NCBI GenBank assembly: GCA_963702595.1
Contig: CAVPDC010000013.1
Location: forward strand, 372,001 to 436,000
Direction: 5' to 3'
Source: JALORV01 sp963702595
GTDB lineage: Bacteria > Pseudomonadota > Gammaproteobacteria > Burkholderiales > Burkholderiaceae_F
Length of the DNA: 64,000 nt
Positions 18,926 through 27,089 of this stretch are shown piece by piece (positions within the stretch are counted from its first letter, which is position 1; every line of letters starts with the position of its first letter). A model generated the notes under the pieces. The model was not told where the DNA came from. It searched no databases and saw nothing but the letters and a program-made list of their open reading frames with translations. The position numbers and the translations under genes were made by a program.

Positions 18926-19767
18926 CCGCGCTGTGCACGCAGACGCGAGTCGTTGGCCGCTTCGTGGTCATCGAGCATCACGGCGCTGTGGGCCTCGCCG
19001 GTCGCCAGCGCGATGCGGGTGGTTGCCACCGGCGTCAGCTGTCGCACGCGTTCCTCGTTGTGCTTCCACACCTTGCCCACCAGCCGCATGCCGCGCACCC
19101 GCTTCACCGCAGTCAGCATGTAGACGGCACCCAGAACGGGCCACCAGCGATCGCCAGCCTTCTCCATGAAGCGCCAGCGATTGAGCCAGGTAGACGAGCG
19201 TGCCGACGGGGCGTAGCAGCCGAAGCGGCCGCGCGCGAAATCGAATGACAGCAACTTGAGCCAGTCCTTCACGCGCGGTAGTGAAATGAAGTGTCCTTCG
19301 CGCGGCAGGAAGGGCGACGCGCCGAGACGCGAGCAGAATTGCCGCATTCCCCACAGACTGGCCGGATTGAAGCCGGTGATGACGACATGGCCTTCGGGCA
19401 CCAGCACGCGCTCGACCTCGCGCAATACCTGGTGCGGATCGGGGGCAAACTCCAGGATATGCGGCATGACGACGAGGTCGATCGAATGCGTTGCAAACGG
19501 CAATTCGTCGTAGCGGTTGATGATGGCAACACGGCGCTCGCCGTTGTCCGCCCCGACTTCGAGCTGGCGGTCGGCGGCGCAGAAGCGCAGCGGCATGCGG
19601 TTCTCGCGCAGCGCGTCGACCTCCGGCAGCCCGAGCTGCAGCGCGTGATAGCCGAAGATGTCGGCCACCGCGGCGTCGAGGTGCAACTGCTCCCAGTCGA
19701 GTACGTAGCTTCCAGGCGGCGAGCACAGGAACTCGGATAGCTTCACAATCGAACCGCTCGGATTCAC
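18922..19767 (-). CDS. class I SAM-dependent methyltransferase, YafS-like
   Basis: 281 residues from a GTG at 19767. The methyltransferase core is recognisable by the post-I/II segment LPFATHSIDLVVMPHILEFAPDPHQVLREVERVLVPEGHVVITGFNP, although the GxGxG loop is poorly conserved. It occupies the place of E. coli yafS, between gloB (divergent) and rnhA (downstream). The GTG start abuts the gloB reading frame, leaving almost no intergenic room, so promoters must lie inside coding sequence or the real starts are internal (a GTG at 19746 is an alternative). Substrate unknown. Confidence 0.85.
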   Translation of the reverse strand: MNPSGSIVKLSEFLCSPPGSYVLDWEQLHLDAAVADIFGYHALQLGLPEVDALRENRMPLRFCAADRQLEVGADNGERRVAIINRYDELPFATHSIDLVVMPHILEFAPDPHQVLREVERVLVPEGHVVITGFNPASLWGMRQFCSRLGASPFLPREGHFISLPRVKDWLKLLSFDFARGRFGCYAPSARSSTWLNRWRFMEKAGDRWWPVLGAVYMLTAVKRVRGMRLVGKVWKHNEERVRQLTPVATTRIALATGEAHSAVMLDDHEAANDSRLRAQRG

Positions 19768-19779
19768 GTGATGTCCACC

Positions 19780-20568
19780 ATGGCCAGTGCTGACGAAATT
19801 TCTATCTCTCCGCTACCCGCATTCAGCGACAACTATCTGTGGCTGCTCGCCCGCGACGGCCATGCGGCCATCGTCGACCCCGGCGACCCCGCGCCGGCTC
19901 AGCGCGCGCTCGATGCTCGCAGCCTGATGCTCGACGCGATTCTAGTCACCCATCACCACGGCGACCACGTCGGCGGCGTGACCGCGCTGCGCGCGACCGG
20001 TGCCCAAGTCTACGGGCCGAGCCGGGAGACTATCGACGGCGTCGATGTCCGACTGCGCGCGGGCGACGAGATCACGGTGCTCGGCGCGCCGTTCAACGTT
20101 ATCGAAGTGCCCGGCCACACGGCGGGCCACATCGCGTACTACTCCTCTGCATTCGATCCGCCGGTGCTGTTCTGCGGCGACACCCTGTTTGCCTGCGGCT
20201 GCGGTCGACTCTTCGAGGGAACGCCGGCGCAGATGCTCGATTCGCTCGATCGCCTGTCGGCGCTGCCCGCCGCGACCCGCGTTTACTGCGCGCACGAGTA
20301 CACGCTGGCCAACATCCGCTTCGCGCTTGCGGTCGAACCGGACAACGCTGACCTGCAGAAGCGCGCTCTCGACGCGACCGCATTGCGTGCGCGCGGTGAA
20401 CCCACGATACCGTCGACGATTGCGCTGGAACTCGCAACGAATCCGTTCATGCGCAGCGACGTGCCCGCGATCCAGGCCGCGGCCCGTGGGCGCATCGGCG
20501 CCGCAGCAGGGGCGGATCGCGTTGCAACGTTCACCACGATTCGTGCCTGGAAGAACGATTTCCGCTAG
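19780..20568 (+). CDS. gloB: hydroxyacylglutathione hydrolase (glyoxalase II)
   Basis: 262 residues if started at ATG 19780; in-frame ATG 19771 and GTG 19768 are alternatives, but homologues begin close to the ISPLPAFSDNYLWLL segment. Metallo-beta-lactamase fold with the binuclear site THHHGDHVGG, HTAGH and GDTLFACGCGRLFEG, plus CAHEYTLAN near residue 168. Hydrolyses S-D-lactoylglutathione to D-lactate and glutathione in methylglyoxal detoxification. Neighbours mltD and the yafS-like gene reproduce the order found in E. coli. Confidence 0.95.
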   Translation: MASADEISISPLPAFSDNYLWLLARDGHAAIVDPGDPAPAQRALDARSLMLDAILVTHHHGDHVGGVTALRATGAQVYGPSRETIDGVDVRLRAGDEITVLGAPFNVIEVPGHTAGHIAYYSSAFDPPVLFCGDTLFACGCGRLFEGTPAQMLDSLDRLSALPAATRVYCAHEYTLANIRFALAVEPDNADLQKRALDATALRARGEPTIPSTIALELATNPFMRSDVPAIQAAARGRIGAAAGADRVATFTTIRAWKNDFR

Positions 20569-20639
20569 CCCGGTCGTGCGACTTGTCCCTGCGGGGACCG
20601 TTCCCTACACTGCGCCTTACTTCGCCTCCATCGAGAAAC

Positions 20640-22223
20640 ATGCGTATCGCGCTCCGCCTGCTCCCCGCGGTGCTTGCCTGCGGCTTCGCCGCGGCGGGTG
20701 CGAGCGAGACTGCGCCCGGCGCGTCAGAGGGCCAGTCGTCTGCCACCGCTGCACCAACGGCTGCCATCGCGGCGCCTTCGGCGATGGAGGCCAACGACAT
20801 TCCGCTTGACGTGATACTCGAGTACATGCCCGAGCTGGCGCCGGGCGGTGCCGCAGCTCTCCGGCCGACCCCGCTGGTCGCGGCGCCCTCGATCGACCTG
20901 TGGCAGCGCATCCGCGCCGGTTTCCGGATGCCCGACCTCGAGACACGCCTCGCCGACCAGCGCACGCGCTGGTACGCGGAGCAGGTCGACTACTTTGCGC
21001 GCATGACGCAGCGCTCGAGCCGATACCTGTACTTCATCGTCGCCGAGATCGAGCGTCGCGGCATGCCAACCGAGCTGGCACTGCTGCCGTTCGTCGAAAG
21101 CGCATTCAAGGCTGAAGCGGTTTCGACCGCTAAGGCGGCCGGTCTGTGGCAGTTCATCCCGTCGACAGGCAAGTTCTATGACCTCGAGCAGAGCGTGTGG
21201 AAAGACGAGCGCCGCTCGGTCATCGACTCCACGCGTGCGGCGCTCGACTACCTGCAGAAGCTGTACGACATGTTCGGGGACTGGCACCTTGCGCTTGCGG
21301 CCTACAACTGGGGCGAAGGTTCAGTGTCGCGCGCGATCGAGAAGAACCGGCGCGCGGGCAAGCCGGTTGGATACACGAGTCTCAGGATGCCGGCCGAAAC
21401 GCAGCACTACGTGCCGAAGCTACAGGCGGTGAAGAACATCGTCGCCGAGCCGGAAAAGTTCGGCATAGAACTTCCCCCGGTACCGAATTCGCCGTACTTC
21501 GTTGCCGTTCAGAAGTCGCGCGATATCGACGTGCAGACCGCAGCCAGGCTGGCGGAGATGTCGCCGGAGGAATTCAAGGCGCTCAATCCGCAGTTCAACC
21601 GGCCTGTCATCGTCGGCGCGGCGTCGCCAACGCTATTGCTGCCCGCGAATCGCCTCGATACGTTCAATGCGAACCTTGCGGCGTGGGAGGCGACCGGTCA
21701 GCCGCTTGCCAGCTGGTCGACCTACACGATGAAACCGTCCGACACGCTCGCCTCTGTCTCACAGCGCGCCGGCATTGCCGAGCAGCAGTTGCGCGAAGCC
21801 AATCGGATTCCGCCGCGCTATCGACTCGCCCCGGGCTCGACGATCCTGGTTCCGCGCGACGAGACGACGGAGGACATAGCGGCCACCAGCCTGGAAGCGC
21901 GCTTTGCGCTGGTGCCGGAGGCGGCCAACCTGCGCAAGGTGACCTACCGCGTGCGTCGCGGCGACACGCTGCATTCGGTGGCGCGCCGCTACCGGGTCAG
22001 CGAGAAGGACGTCATCGTCTGGAACCAACTGACGGGTCCCACACTCTTTGCGGGACAGCGCCTGGAACTGACGGTGCCGATGGCGGCGTCCAGCAGCGCC
22101 AAACGCGGCAAGACTGGGCCATCCGCGAAAGCGGCTGCTGCCAAGTCAGGCAAGACCACGTCCAAGGCTGCGACCAAGTCCCCTTCGTCCGCCACGGGCA
22201 AAGTCGTCGCCAACGCCCGCTGA
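20640..22223 (+). CDS. mltD: membrane-bound lytic murein transglycosylase D with LysM domains
   Basis: 527 residues from ATG 20640. The signal sequence MRIALRLLPAVLAC ends in a lipobox-like VLAC with Cys14, so an outer-membrane lipoprotein is likely. The SLT catalytic region is LALLPFVESAFKAEAVSTAKAAG... GLWQFIP, with Glu of VESAF as the acid, followed by LALAAYNWGEG. Two LysM-like peptidoglycan-binding modules follow (WSTYTMKPSDTLASVSQRAG and VTYRVRRGDTLHSVARRYRV). The Lys/Ala/Ser-rich C-terminal tail may be disordered. A TACACT box at 20606-20611 could be its -10. It cleaves glycan strands to 1,6-anhydromuropeptides. Confidence 0.94.
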   Translation: MRIALRLLPAVLACGFAAAGASETAPGASEGQSSATAAPTAAIAAPSAMEANDIPLDVILEYMPELAPGGAAALRPTPLVAAPSIDLWQRIRAGFRMPDLETRLADQRTRWYAEQVDYFARMTQRSSRYLYFIVAEIERRGMPTELALLPFVESAFKAEAVSTAKAAGLWQFIPSTGKFYDLEQSVWKDERRSVIDSTRAALDYLQKLYDMFGDWHLALAAYNWGEGSVSRAIEKNRRAGKPVGYTSLRMPAETQHYVPKLQAVKNIVAEPEKFGIELPPVPNSPYFVAVQKSRDIDVQTAARLAEMSPEEFKALNPQFNRPVIVGAASPTLLLPANRLDTFNANLAAWEATGQPLASWSTYTMKPSDTLASVSQRAGIAEQQLREANRIPPRYRLAPGSTILVPRDETTEDIAATSLEARFALVPEAANLRKVTYRVRRGDTLHSVARRYRVSEKDVIVWNQLTGPTLFAGQRLELTVPMAASSSAKRGKTGPSAKAAAAKSGKTTSKAATKSPSSATGKVVANAR

Positions 22224-22267
22224 CCTGCAGTGCGTGCCGGACACCGGCGCCAGTCGCCCACGACCCC

Positions 22268-22273
22268 CTATAC
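22268..22273 (+). promoter_or_regulatory. candidate -10 box of fabI
   Basis: TATACT preceded by CCCC, about 41 bases before the fabI ATG. No clear -35. The same CC-TATACT context recurs before other genes here (for example at 27021), which supports it as a sigma-70 element. Confidence 0.45.
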
Positions 22274-22313
22274 TGCCCGCCCGACTCCACGGCACTGCGA
22301 GTGAAGACACATC

Positions 22314-23105
22314 ATGGGCTTTCTGTCCGGCAAACGACTGCTGATTACCGGTGTGCTCTCCAACCGTTCTATCGCCTACGGCATCGCGCATGCGTGCAAG
22401 CGTGAAGGCGCCGAACTCGCGTTTACCTACGTCGGCGACCGCTTCAAGGAGCGGATCACCGAGATCGCTTCCGAGTTCGGCTCCGATCTCGTGTTCGACA
22501 TGGATGTGTCGGACGATGCCCAGATCAACGCCGCCTTCGACGCGCTCAAACAGCGCTGGCCCGCACTCGACGGCCTGGTGCACTCGATCGGCTTCGCGCC
22601 GCGCGAAGCCATCGCGGGCGATTTCGTCGATGGCCTGTCGCGCGAAGGATTCCGCATCGCGCACGACATCTCCGCCTACAGCTTCCCGGCGCTTGCCAAG
22701 GCAGCGCTGCCGCTGATGGAAGGCCGCAAGGCCTCGCTGTTGACGCTGACCTATCTTGGCGCCGAGCGCGCCGTGCCGAGCTACAACACGATGGGACTCG
22801 CCAAGGCGAGCCTCGAGGCCAGCGTGCGCTATCTCGCGGCCAGCCTCGGCCCGCGCGGCATCCGCGTGAACGGCATTTCCGCCGGCCCGATCAAGACGCT
22901 CGCCGCCGCCGGCATCAAAGGCTTCTCGAAGATCTTCTCGGTGGTCGAGAGCACGGCACCCATGCGGCGCAACGTGACGATTGAAGACGTCGGCAACGTA
23001 GCGGCGTTCCTGCTTTCCGATCTCGCCGCCGGAGTCACGGCCGAGATAACGCACGTCGATTGCGGCTTCAATGCCGTGATGGGCATTCCGACCGGCGTGG
23101 AGTAG
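22314..23105 (+). CDS. fabI: enoyl-[acyl-carrier-protein] reductase (NADH)
   Basis: 263 residues, usual FabI length. GKRLLITGVLSNRSIAYGIA is the nucleotide-binding loop of FabI-type SDRs, and the catalytic Tyr-x6-Lys is in SYNTMGLAKASLEASVRYLA. RVNGISAGPIKTLAAAGI is the substrate-loop region. It catalyses the last reduction of each fatty-acid elongation cycle and belongs to the triclosan-binding class. Convergent with the nitronate monooxygenase-like gene, four bases apart. Confidence 0.97.
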   Translation: MGFLSGKRLLITGVLSNRSIAYGIAHACKREGAELAFTYVGDRFKERITEIASEFGSDLVFDMDVSDDAQINAAFDALKQRWPALDGLVHSIGFAPREAIAGDFVDGLSREGFRIAHDISAYSFPALAKAALPLMEGRKASLLTLTYLGAERAVPSYNTMGLAKASLEASVRYLAASLGPRGIRVNGISAGPIKTLAAAGIKGFSKIFSVVESTAPMRRNVTIEDVGNVAAFLLSDLAAGVTAEITHVDCGFNAVMGIPTGVE

Positions 23106-23109
23106 CCGC

Positions 23110-24285
23110 TCAGGCGCTGGCAAGTTCCGCCGGCATCCGCCCGCTCAGGTAGTAGTCGATCAGTTCGTGTACGGGCCGGATCGCCGTGCCGAACGGCACC
23201 GTCGCCGCCCCCCGGAAGAACAGTCCGCGCGCGAGTTCACCTCGCAACGCGGCGGCGAGCTGGGTGTCGATGCAGAACTGCCCGATCGTGGCGATGCCGT
23301 CACGCAGTCCGCAGGTCGTCAAGCACTGCAACGCCCCACTGCAACGTCCGACCGGATCGGGTGGCAACTTCTTTGCCGTCCACTCAGCGGCTTCCTGCTG
23401 CAGCACCGACTCGCGACGCAGATAGCGATCGAGCCAGACCGAGCGCACCGCGCGCGCCGGCAGGCCCGCGACGCTGACGAACTCGACGATGTCCCGCGGC
23501 TTCGCTTCGGCCAGCACTTTCTTGAAATTGGGATGGGCATCGCCTTCGGTCGTCACCGCGAACGCGGTGCCAATCTGCACGGCGGCGTAGCCCAGCGCGA
23601 GCACGGCGCGCATCTTCTCGTGGGAATTGATGCCGCCGGCCGCGATCAGCGGGATCCCTTCGGCTTCAAGCTGCAGGTCGCGCAGCGCGAGCGACACGTC
23701 TTCGATCACGCGGTCGAAGTCGAAGCGGGGATTGTTGAGATCATCGATGCGTGTCGCGCCGAGGTGACCACCGGCATAGCGCGGGTGCTCGATGACGATC
23801 GCATCGGGAGTCCGGTTCTTGCGCAACCAGCGGCGCAGGACGATGGAGACGCCGCGCGCATCGGACAGGATCGGAATCAGCGCCACATCCGGAAAATCGG
23901 CGCACAGGTCCGGCAGGTCCAGCGGTAAGCCGGCGCCCATGACAATTGCATTCGCTCCCGATTCGCACGACTGGCGAATCAGCGCCGCATGCTGGTCGAC
24001 AGCTTTCATCACGTTGACGGCGATCGCGCCGCGACCCTGCGACTGCTCCCGCGCGAGACGGATCTCGCGGTCGAGGGCGATCAGATTCAGTCGGTCCAGC
24101 ACGGCGCGGTCACGCACATCCTTGCATTGCGCCATCAGGTCAGCATGGTGATGCCGCAGGTCGACCGAGGCGATCGTGCCGAGCGCGTCCTCGCGCGCCA
24201 CCGCCGAGGCGAGTCGATGCGCCGACACGCCGACACCCATGCCGCCCTGAACGATTGGGAGAAGCTCGCGTCCCCGCAGTCGCAT
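23110..24285 (-). CDS. nitronate monooxygenase / 2-nitropropane dioxygenase family flavoprotein
   Basis: 391 residues from ATG 24285 (MRLRGRELLPIVQGGMGVGVS); a longer frame to 24435 has a non-homologous leader. TIM-barrel FMN enzyme with VQGGMGVG at the first strand, VMGAGLPLDLPDL, AIVIEHPRYAGGHLG (the conserved GGH) and IPLIAAGGINSHEKMRAVLALGYAAVQIGTAFAVT for phosphate binding. The C-terminal third contains TCGLRDG and GQFCIDTQL and is longer than typical NMOs. Members oxidise nitronates, others are FabK-like enoyl reductases; because fabI is adjacent, a fatty-acid role cannot be excluded, but the sequence looks NMO-like. Confidence 0.85.
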   Translation of the reverse strand: MRLRGRELLPIVQGGMGVGVSAHRLASAVAREDALGTIASVDLRHHHADLMAQCKDVRDRAVLDRLNLIALDREIRLAREQSQGRGAIAVNVMKAVDQHAALIRQSCESGANAIVMGAGLPLDLPDLCADFPDVALIPILSDARGVSIVLRRWLRKNRTPDAIVIEHPRYAGGHLGATRIDDLNNPRFDFDRVIEDVSLALRDLQLEAEGIPLIAAGGINSHEKMRAVLALGYAAVQIGTAFAVTTEGDAHPNFKKVLAEAKPRDIVEFVSVAGLPARAVRSVWLDRYLRRESVLQQEAAEWTAKKLPPDPVGRCSGALQCLTTCGLRDGIATIGQFCIDTQLAAALRGELARGLFFRGAATVPFGTAIRPVHELIDYYLSGRMPAELASA

Positions 24286-24502
24286 CGGGCGCAGGCCCTC
24301 GGCGAGTACTCGTTGCACCCTGGTTTCCCCCGGAAAAACTGGCAGGCTAGCCCGGCGTCCATTGGCGAACTTGATCCGGGTCAGCGGCGGCGGATTGCGT
24401 CCCTCCCCTATACTCGCTGGCCGCGCAGTTGGCATCGGTCCGAATCAGGCCTCGACTGAGGTAATCGGAAGGCTGCTGACTGCAACCCTGCTGGAGAATG
24501 CC

Positions 24503-24898
24503 ATGGCCTCTGCCGCCGACCTCGACATCTCGATGGACGCCTCCTCGCTGTATCGCGAAGAGATCTACACCGATCGCAAGATCGGGACGATCCGTGCTCT
24601 GGTGCCTGTCACCACGCTGGGTGCAACCGACGGAGGGCGCCCTGTCGTCTACACCGGGGAAGCACAGATCATGACCCAGATGGGGCCGTTGCCGATCAAC
24701 TTCGAAATCGAAGCCAAGTCACTCGCCGAGGCGGTCGAAGGGTACGCCGCCGCGGCGAAGGTCGCCGTCGAGCGCACGGTCCGGGAACTGCAGGACATGC
24801 GCCGACAGGCGGCGTCGTCGATCGTGCTGCCGGGCCAGGGTGGCGCAGGGTTCCCGCCGGGCGGCGTGGGCGGGGGCGGCAAGATCCAGATCCCGTAG
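24503..24898 (+). CDS. uncharacterised protein paired with Hcp-like gene
   Basis: 131 residues from ATG 24503, which has GGAGA seven bases upstream. I do not recognise the family. The N-terminus MASAADLDISMDASSLYREE and the segment KIGTIRALVPVT are followed by a beta-rich middle, a helix rich in Ala/Glu/Val (KSLAEAVEGYAAAAKVAVER) and a glycine-rich tail ending GGGGKIQIP. There is no signal peptide or membrane helix. The Hcp-like gene follows 105 bases later in the same direction, so a partner, chaperone or cargo role for that protein is plausible but unproven. Confidence 0.6.
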   Translation: MASAADLDISMDASSLYREEIYTDRKIGTIRALVPVTTLGATDGGRPVVYTGEAQIMTQMGPLPINFEIEAKSLAEAVEGYAAAAKVAVERTVRELQDMRRQAASSIVLPGQGGAGFPPGGVGGGGKIQIP

Positions 24899-25003
24899 TC
24901 CCCGCCGGGCTCGCACTGCGCCAACGGCGCGGACTCCATTCATGGCATGTGCGGTGCCGGCGCGTTCGACTACCGTCGCCGGAAACTTCCTGGGAGAACC
25001 GAC

Positions 25004-25489
25004 ATGGCCGATGCAGTCCACCTCAGCCTGAGTGGCATCAAGGGCGAGTCCACGTCCAAGCGGCACCGCGAAGAAATCGTCGTCGAAAGCTGGAGCTGGG
25101 GCGCGGCCGTGACGCCGCCGGCCCCCGGTGGTGGTGGCAGCAGCGTGAGCCGGCCCACTTTCGCGCCGTTCACGTTTGCCCATCGCGTGGATACCGCGTC
25201 CCCACCCCTGTGGCGCGCGTGTGTCACGGGACAGCACATCGCCGAAGGCATCCTCAGCGTCGCGCGGCCCATGACCACGGTCGGCGACTACATCACGTTG
25301 CGCATGACCGACGTCCTGATCACATCGGTGAGCGTCGCCGACGCGTCAGCCGACACGCAGCCACCGCACGAATCCGTCACCCTCGCCTGCGCCGCGTTCG
25401 AGTACACCTACCGCCCGCAACTCGCCAACGGCAGCTTCGGACCGGCGGTCGTGCTGAAGTTCGACATCCGGCAGAACCAGGTGCTCTGA
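25004..25489 (+). CDS. Hcp-family type VI secretion tube protein homologue
   Basis: 161 residues from ATG 25004 (GGGAG nine bases upstream). The pattern HLSLSGIKGESTSKRHREEI, IVVESWSWGAAVTPP, FAPFTFAHRVDTASPPLWRACVTGQHI and YITLRMTDVLITSVS matches the Hcp beta-barrel family (GDSxxxGHxxxI, FxFxxxxDxxSPxL). Hcp forms hexameric rings of the T6SS tube, or acts as a secreted carrier. No other T6SS gene (tssB, tssC, clpV, vgrG) is in the window, so it is an orphan or a specialised evolved Hcp. A Gly-rich loop (APGGGGSSVSRP) replaces part of the usual barrel loop. Confidence 0.82.
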   Translation: MADAVHLSLSGIKGESTSKRHREEIVVESWSWGAAVTPPAPGGGGSSVSRPTFAPFTFAHRVDTASPPLWRACVTGQHIAEGILSVARPMTTVGDYITLRMTDVLITSVSVADASADTQPPHESVTLACAAFEYTYRPQLANGSFGPAVVLKFDIRQNQVL

Positions 25490-25511
25490 CGCTGGCGCAT
25501 GTGACGCACAC

Positions 25512-26408
25512 CTAGCGGTGGCATTCCGCCGCACCTTCGTCGCGCGGTGCGGCTCCGTCGACCGGTACAAATGCCCACCGATAGCCGTTTGAACTCAGCG
25601 TCAGGCGCAGCACGCCGTGCGTCGACGAATCGCGCACCTCGCTGTTCGGCTGCGATTTGCGCAGGGAATAGAGGCGAGCGCCGCCGGTTCCCACCGTGAA
25701 GCTGCGAACTCCCCGGACTGCATCGGCATTGCCCGCGGCATCCTGCGGCGCAAATCGCTCGTAGATGTGGTCATGGCCGACCATCACGATCTCCACGCCA
25801 GCGGCGTGCAGCAGCTGGAACGCATCAGCCATGCGCGGGTCATTGCCGTGCGGCCCCGAACTGAACACCGGGTGATGCCAGTAGGCGAGCGTGCACAACG
25901 TTTCGGAGTTCGCAGCTAAATCGGCTTGCAGCCACGCGTACTGTGCCGAGCCAACGCCTGCGTCCGCATTACTGTTCAGGGAGATGAAATGCCAGCCGCC
26001 AGCGGCGAAGCTGTAGTAGCCGCGACGGTCCGGTCCGGCCGCGGCGCCGAAGTAGTCATAGTAGGCACCGGCGTCCGTCGTCATGTAGTCGTGGTTCCCG
26101 GGGCTGGGCCGGATCCTCTCCTTGAAGCCGCCCCAGGTCAGCTGGAAGCAGTCTGTGAACTCCGTCACCGCGCCGACGGGATAGGTGTTGTCTCCCAGCG
26201 TCAGCACCAGCGTATCTGTCGGCGCGATCAGACTGGCGGTACGGAAAGCGTTGGGAAACTGCAGGCCATCCGAGCCACAGTCCGCGATGTCGCCGGCCGC
26301 GACGACACTGATCGAAGGTGACGGAACCGCCTGCCCCGCGTCAGGCACCTCCGCGCCGCCACAAGTGACCAGCCACAGGCCAAGAACCGCTCCGGCAATT
26401 GGACGCAT
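25512..26408 (-). CDS. secreted metallophosphoesterase (purple-acid-phosphatase-like)
   Basis: 298 residues from ATG 26408. N-terminal MRPIAGAVLGLWLVTC looks like a lipoprotein signal with Cys16, although Thr at -1 is unusual. The calcineurin-like motifs are VVAAGDIADCG (GD), LTLGDNTYPVG (GDNTY), RPSPGNHDYM (GNHD), LAYWHHPVFSSG (HHP) and VMVGHDHIYERF (GHDHxYER), all metal ligands of the purple-acid-phosphatase group. It probably dephosphorylates an extracellular or periplasmic substrate. Convergent with the Hcp-like gene. Confidence 0.9.
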   Translation of the reverse strand: MRPIAGAVLGLWLVTCGGAEVPDAGQAVPSPSISVVAAGDIADCGSDGLQFPNAFRTASLIAPTDTLVLTLGDNTYPVGAVTEFTDCFQLTWGGFKERIRPSPGNHDYMTTDAGAYYDYFGAAAGPDRRGYYSFAAGGWHFISLNSNADAGVGSAQYAWLQADLAANSETLCTLAYWHHPVFSSGPHGNDPRMADAFQLLHAAGVEIVMVGHDHIYERFAPQDAAGNADAVRGVRSFTVGTGGARLYSLRKSQPNSEVRDSSTHGVLRLTLSSNGYRWAFVPVDGAAPRDEGAAECHR

Positions 26409-26439
26409 TGGTCTTTCGTGTGTCCCTGACGCTTCCGCC

Positions 26440-26892
26440 TCAGTTGACGAAGCGCATGTGGATGTAGAGGTAGAACGGCGCGCGCGGCGGCGGCGCGAAG
26501 CGATCAAACAGCAGGCGCCCGCGCATGCACTGGTAGACATTGGTGCTGCGATCGCTCCACAGGCGCAGCACTCGCCCGTCGGCGCCGATCGCCGCCACGA
26601 ATGAAAACGGCGTCGATTCCGGCTGCGGCACGCTTGCCGTGCAGTCCCGGAAGTGCGCGCGATAGCGTGCGCTGAACTGCGGCAACAGGACGTCACGGTG
26701 ATAGTCGCGCGTCGCTGCGTCGGACTCATCGCGGCGGCCCAGCTCCTGAGCCTCGACGTAGCTGCTCGCCAGTTCGCCAGCCGCAGGGGCCTGGCCCTGC
26801 GCCTGCGCCTGCGGGCCTGACCCGACCACGCAGACGAGAGCAGCCAGGAGCTTCCACCGCAGGCGAGAGGTGACGTGCAATCGACTTTTCAT
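26440..26892 (-). CDS. secreted protein of unknown function
   Basis: 150 residues from ATG 26892; a much longer upstream frame is not credible. N-terminus MKSRLHVTSRLRWKLLAALV plus a hydrophobic stretch and QAQAQ gives a Sec signal peptide with cleavage near residue 32. The mature part ends in a beta-rich domain with FSFVAAIGADGRVLRLWSD and PPRAPFYLYIHMRFVN, resembling the small TonB-C-like or energy-transducing periplasmic domains, but I cannot assign a family. Two cysteines (DCTAS and QCMRG) could form a disulfide. Confidence 0.6.
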   Translation of the reverse strand: MKSRLHVTSRLRWKLLAALVCVVGSGPQAQAQGQAPAAGELASSYVEAQELGRRDESDAATRDYHRDVLLPQFSARYRAHFRDCTASVPQPESTPFSFVAAIGADGRVLRLWSDRSTNVYQCMRGRLLFDRFAPPPRAPFYLYIHMRFVN

Positions 26893-27020
26893 GGCGCGCA
26901 GTATTCCGGAAACCGGCGCCGCTTCAAAACAGGAATCTCGGAAGCTTGGTCGAGGCGGCGCGCCAGCCACCTGCCCGCATTTCGACCGATCGGATAGCTG
27001 TCGGCCGGACTCCGCCTCCC

Positions 27021-27026
27021 TATACT
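27021..27026 (+). promoter_or_regulatory. candidate -10 box upstream of senB
   Basis: TATACT in a CCC-TATACT context 64 bases before the senB TTG start; no convincing -35. It would drive senB and the coupled selD/senC. Confidence 0.35.
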
Positions 27027-27089
27027 CACATGAGTCGCCAGTAGCGCGCGGTCCGGCCCATAAAGCGCGCTGATCCCTGCTCCCCTGCG

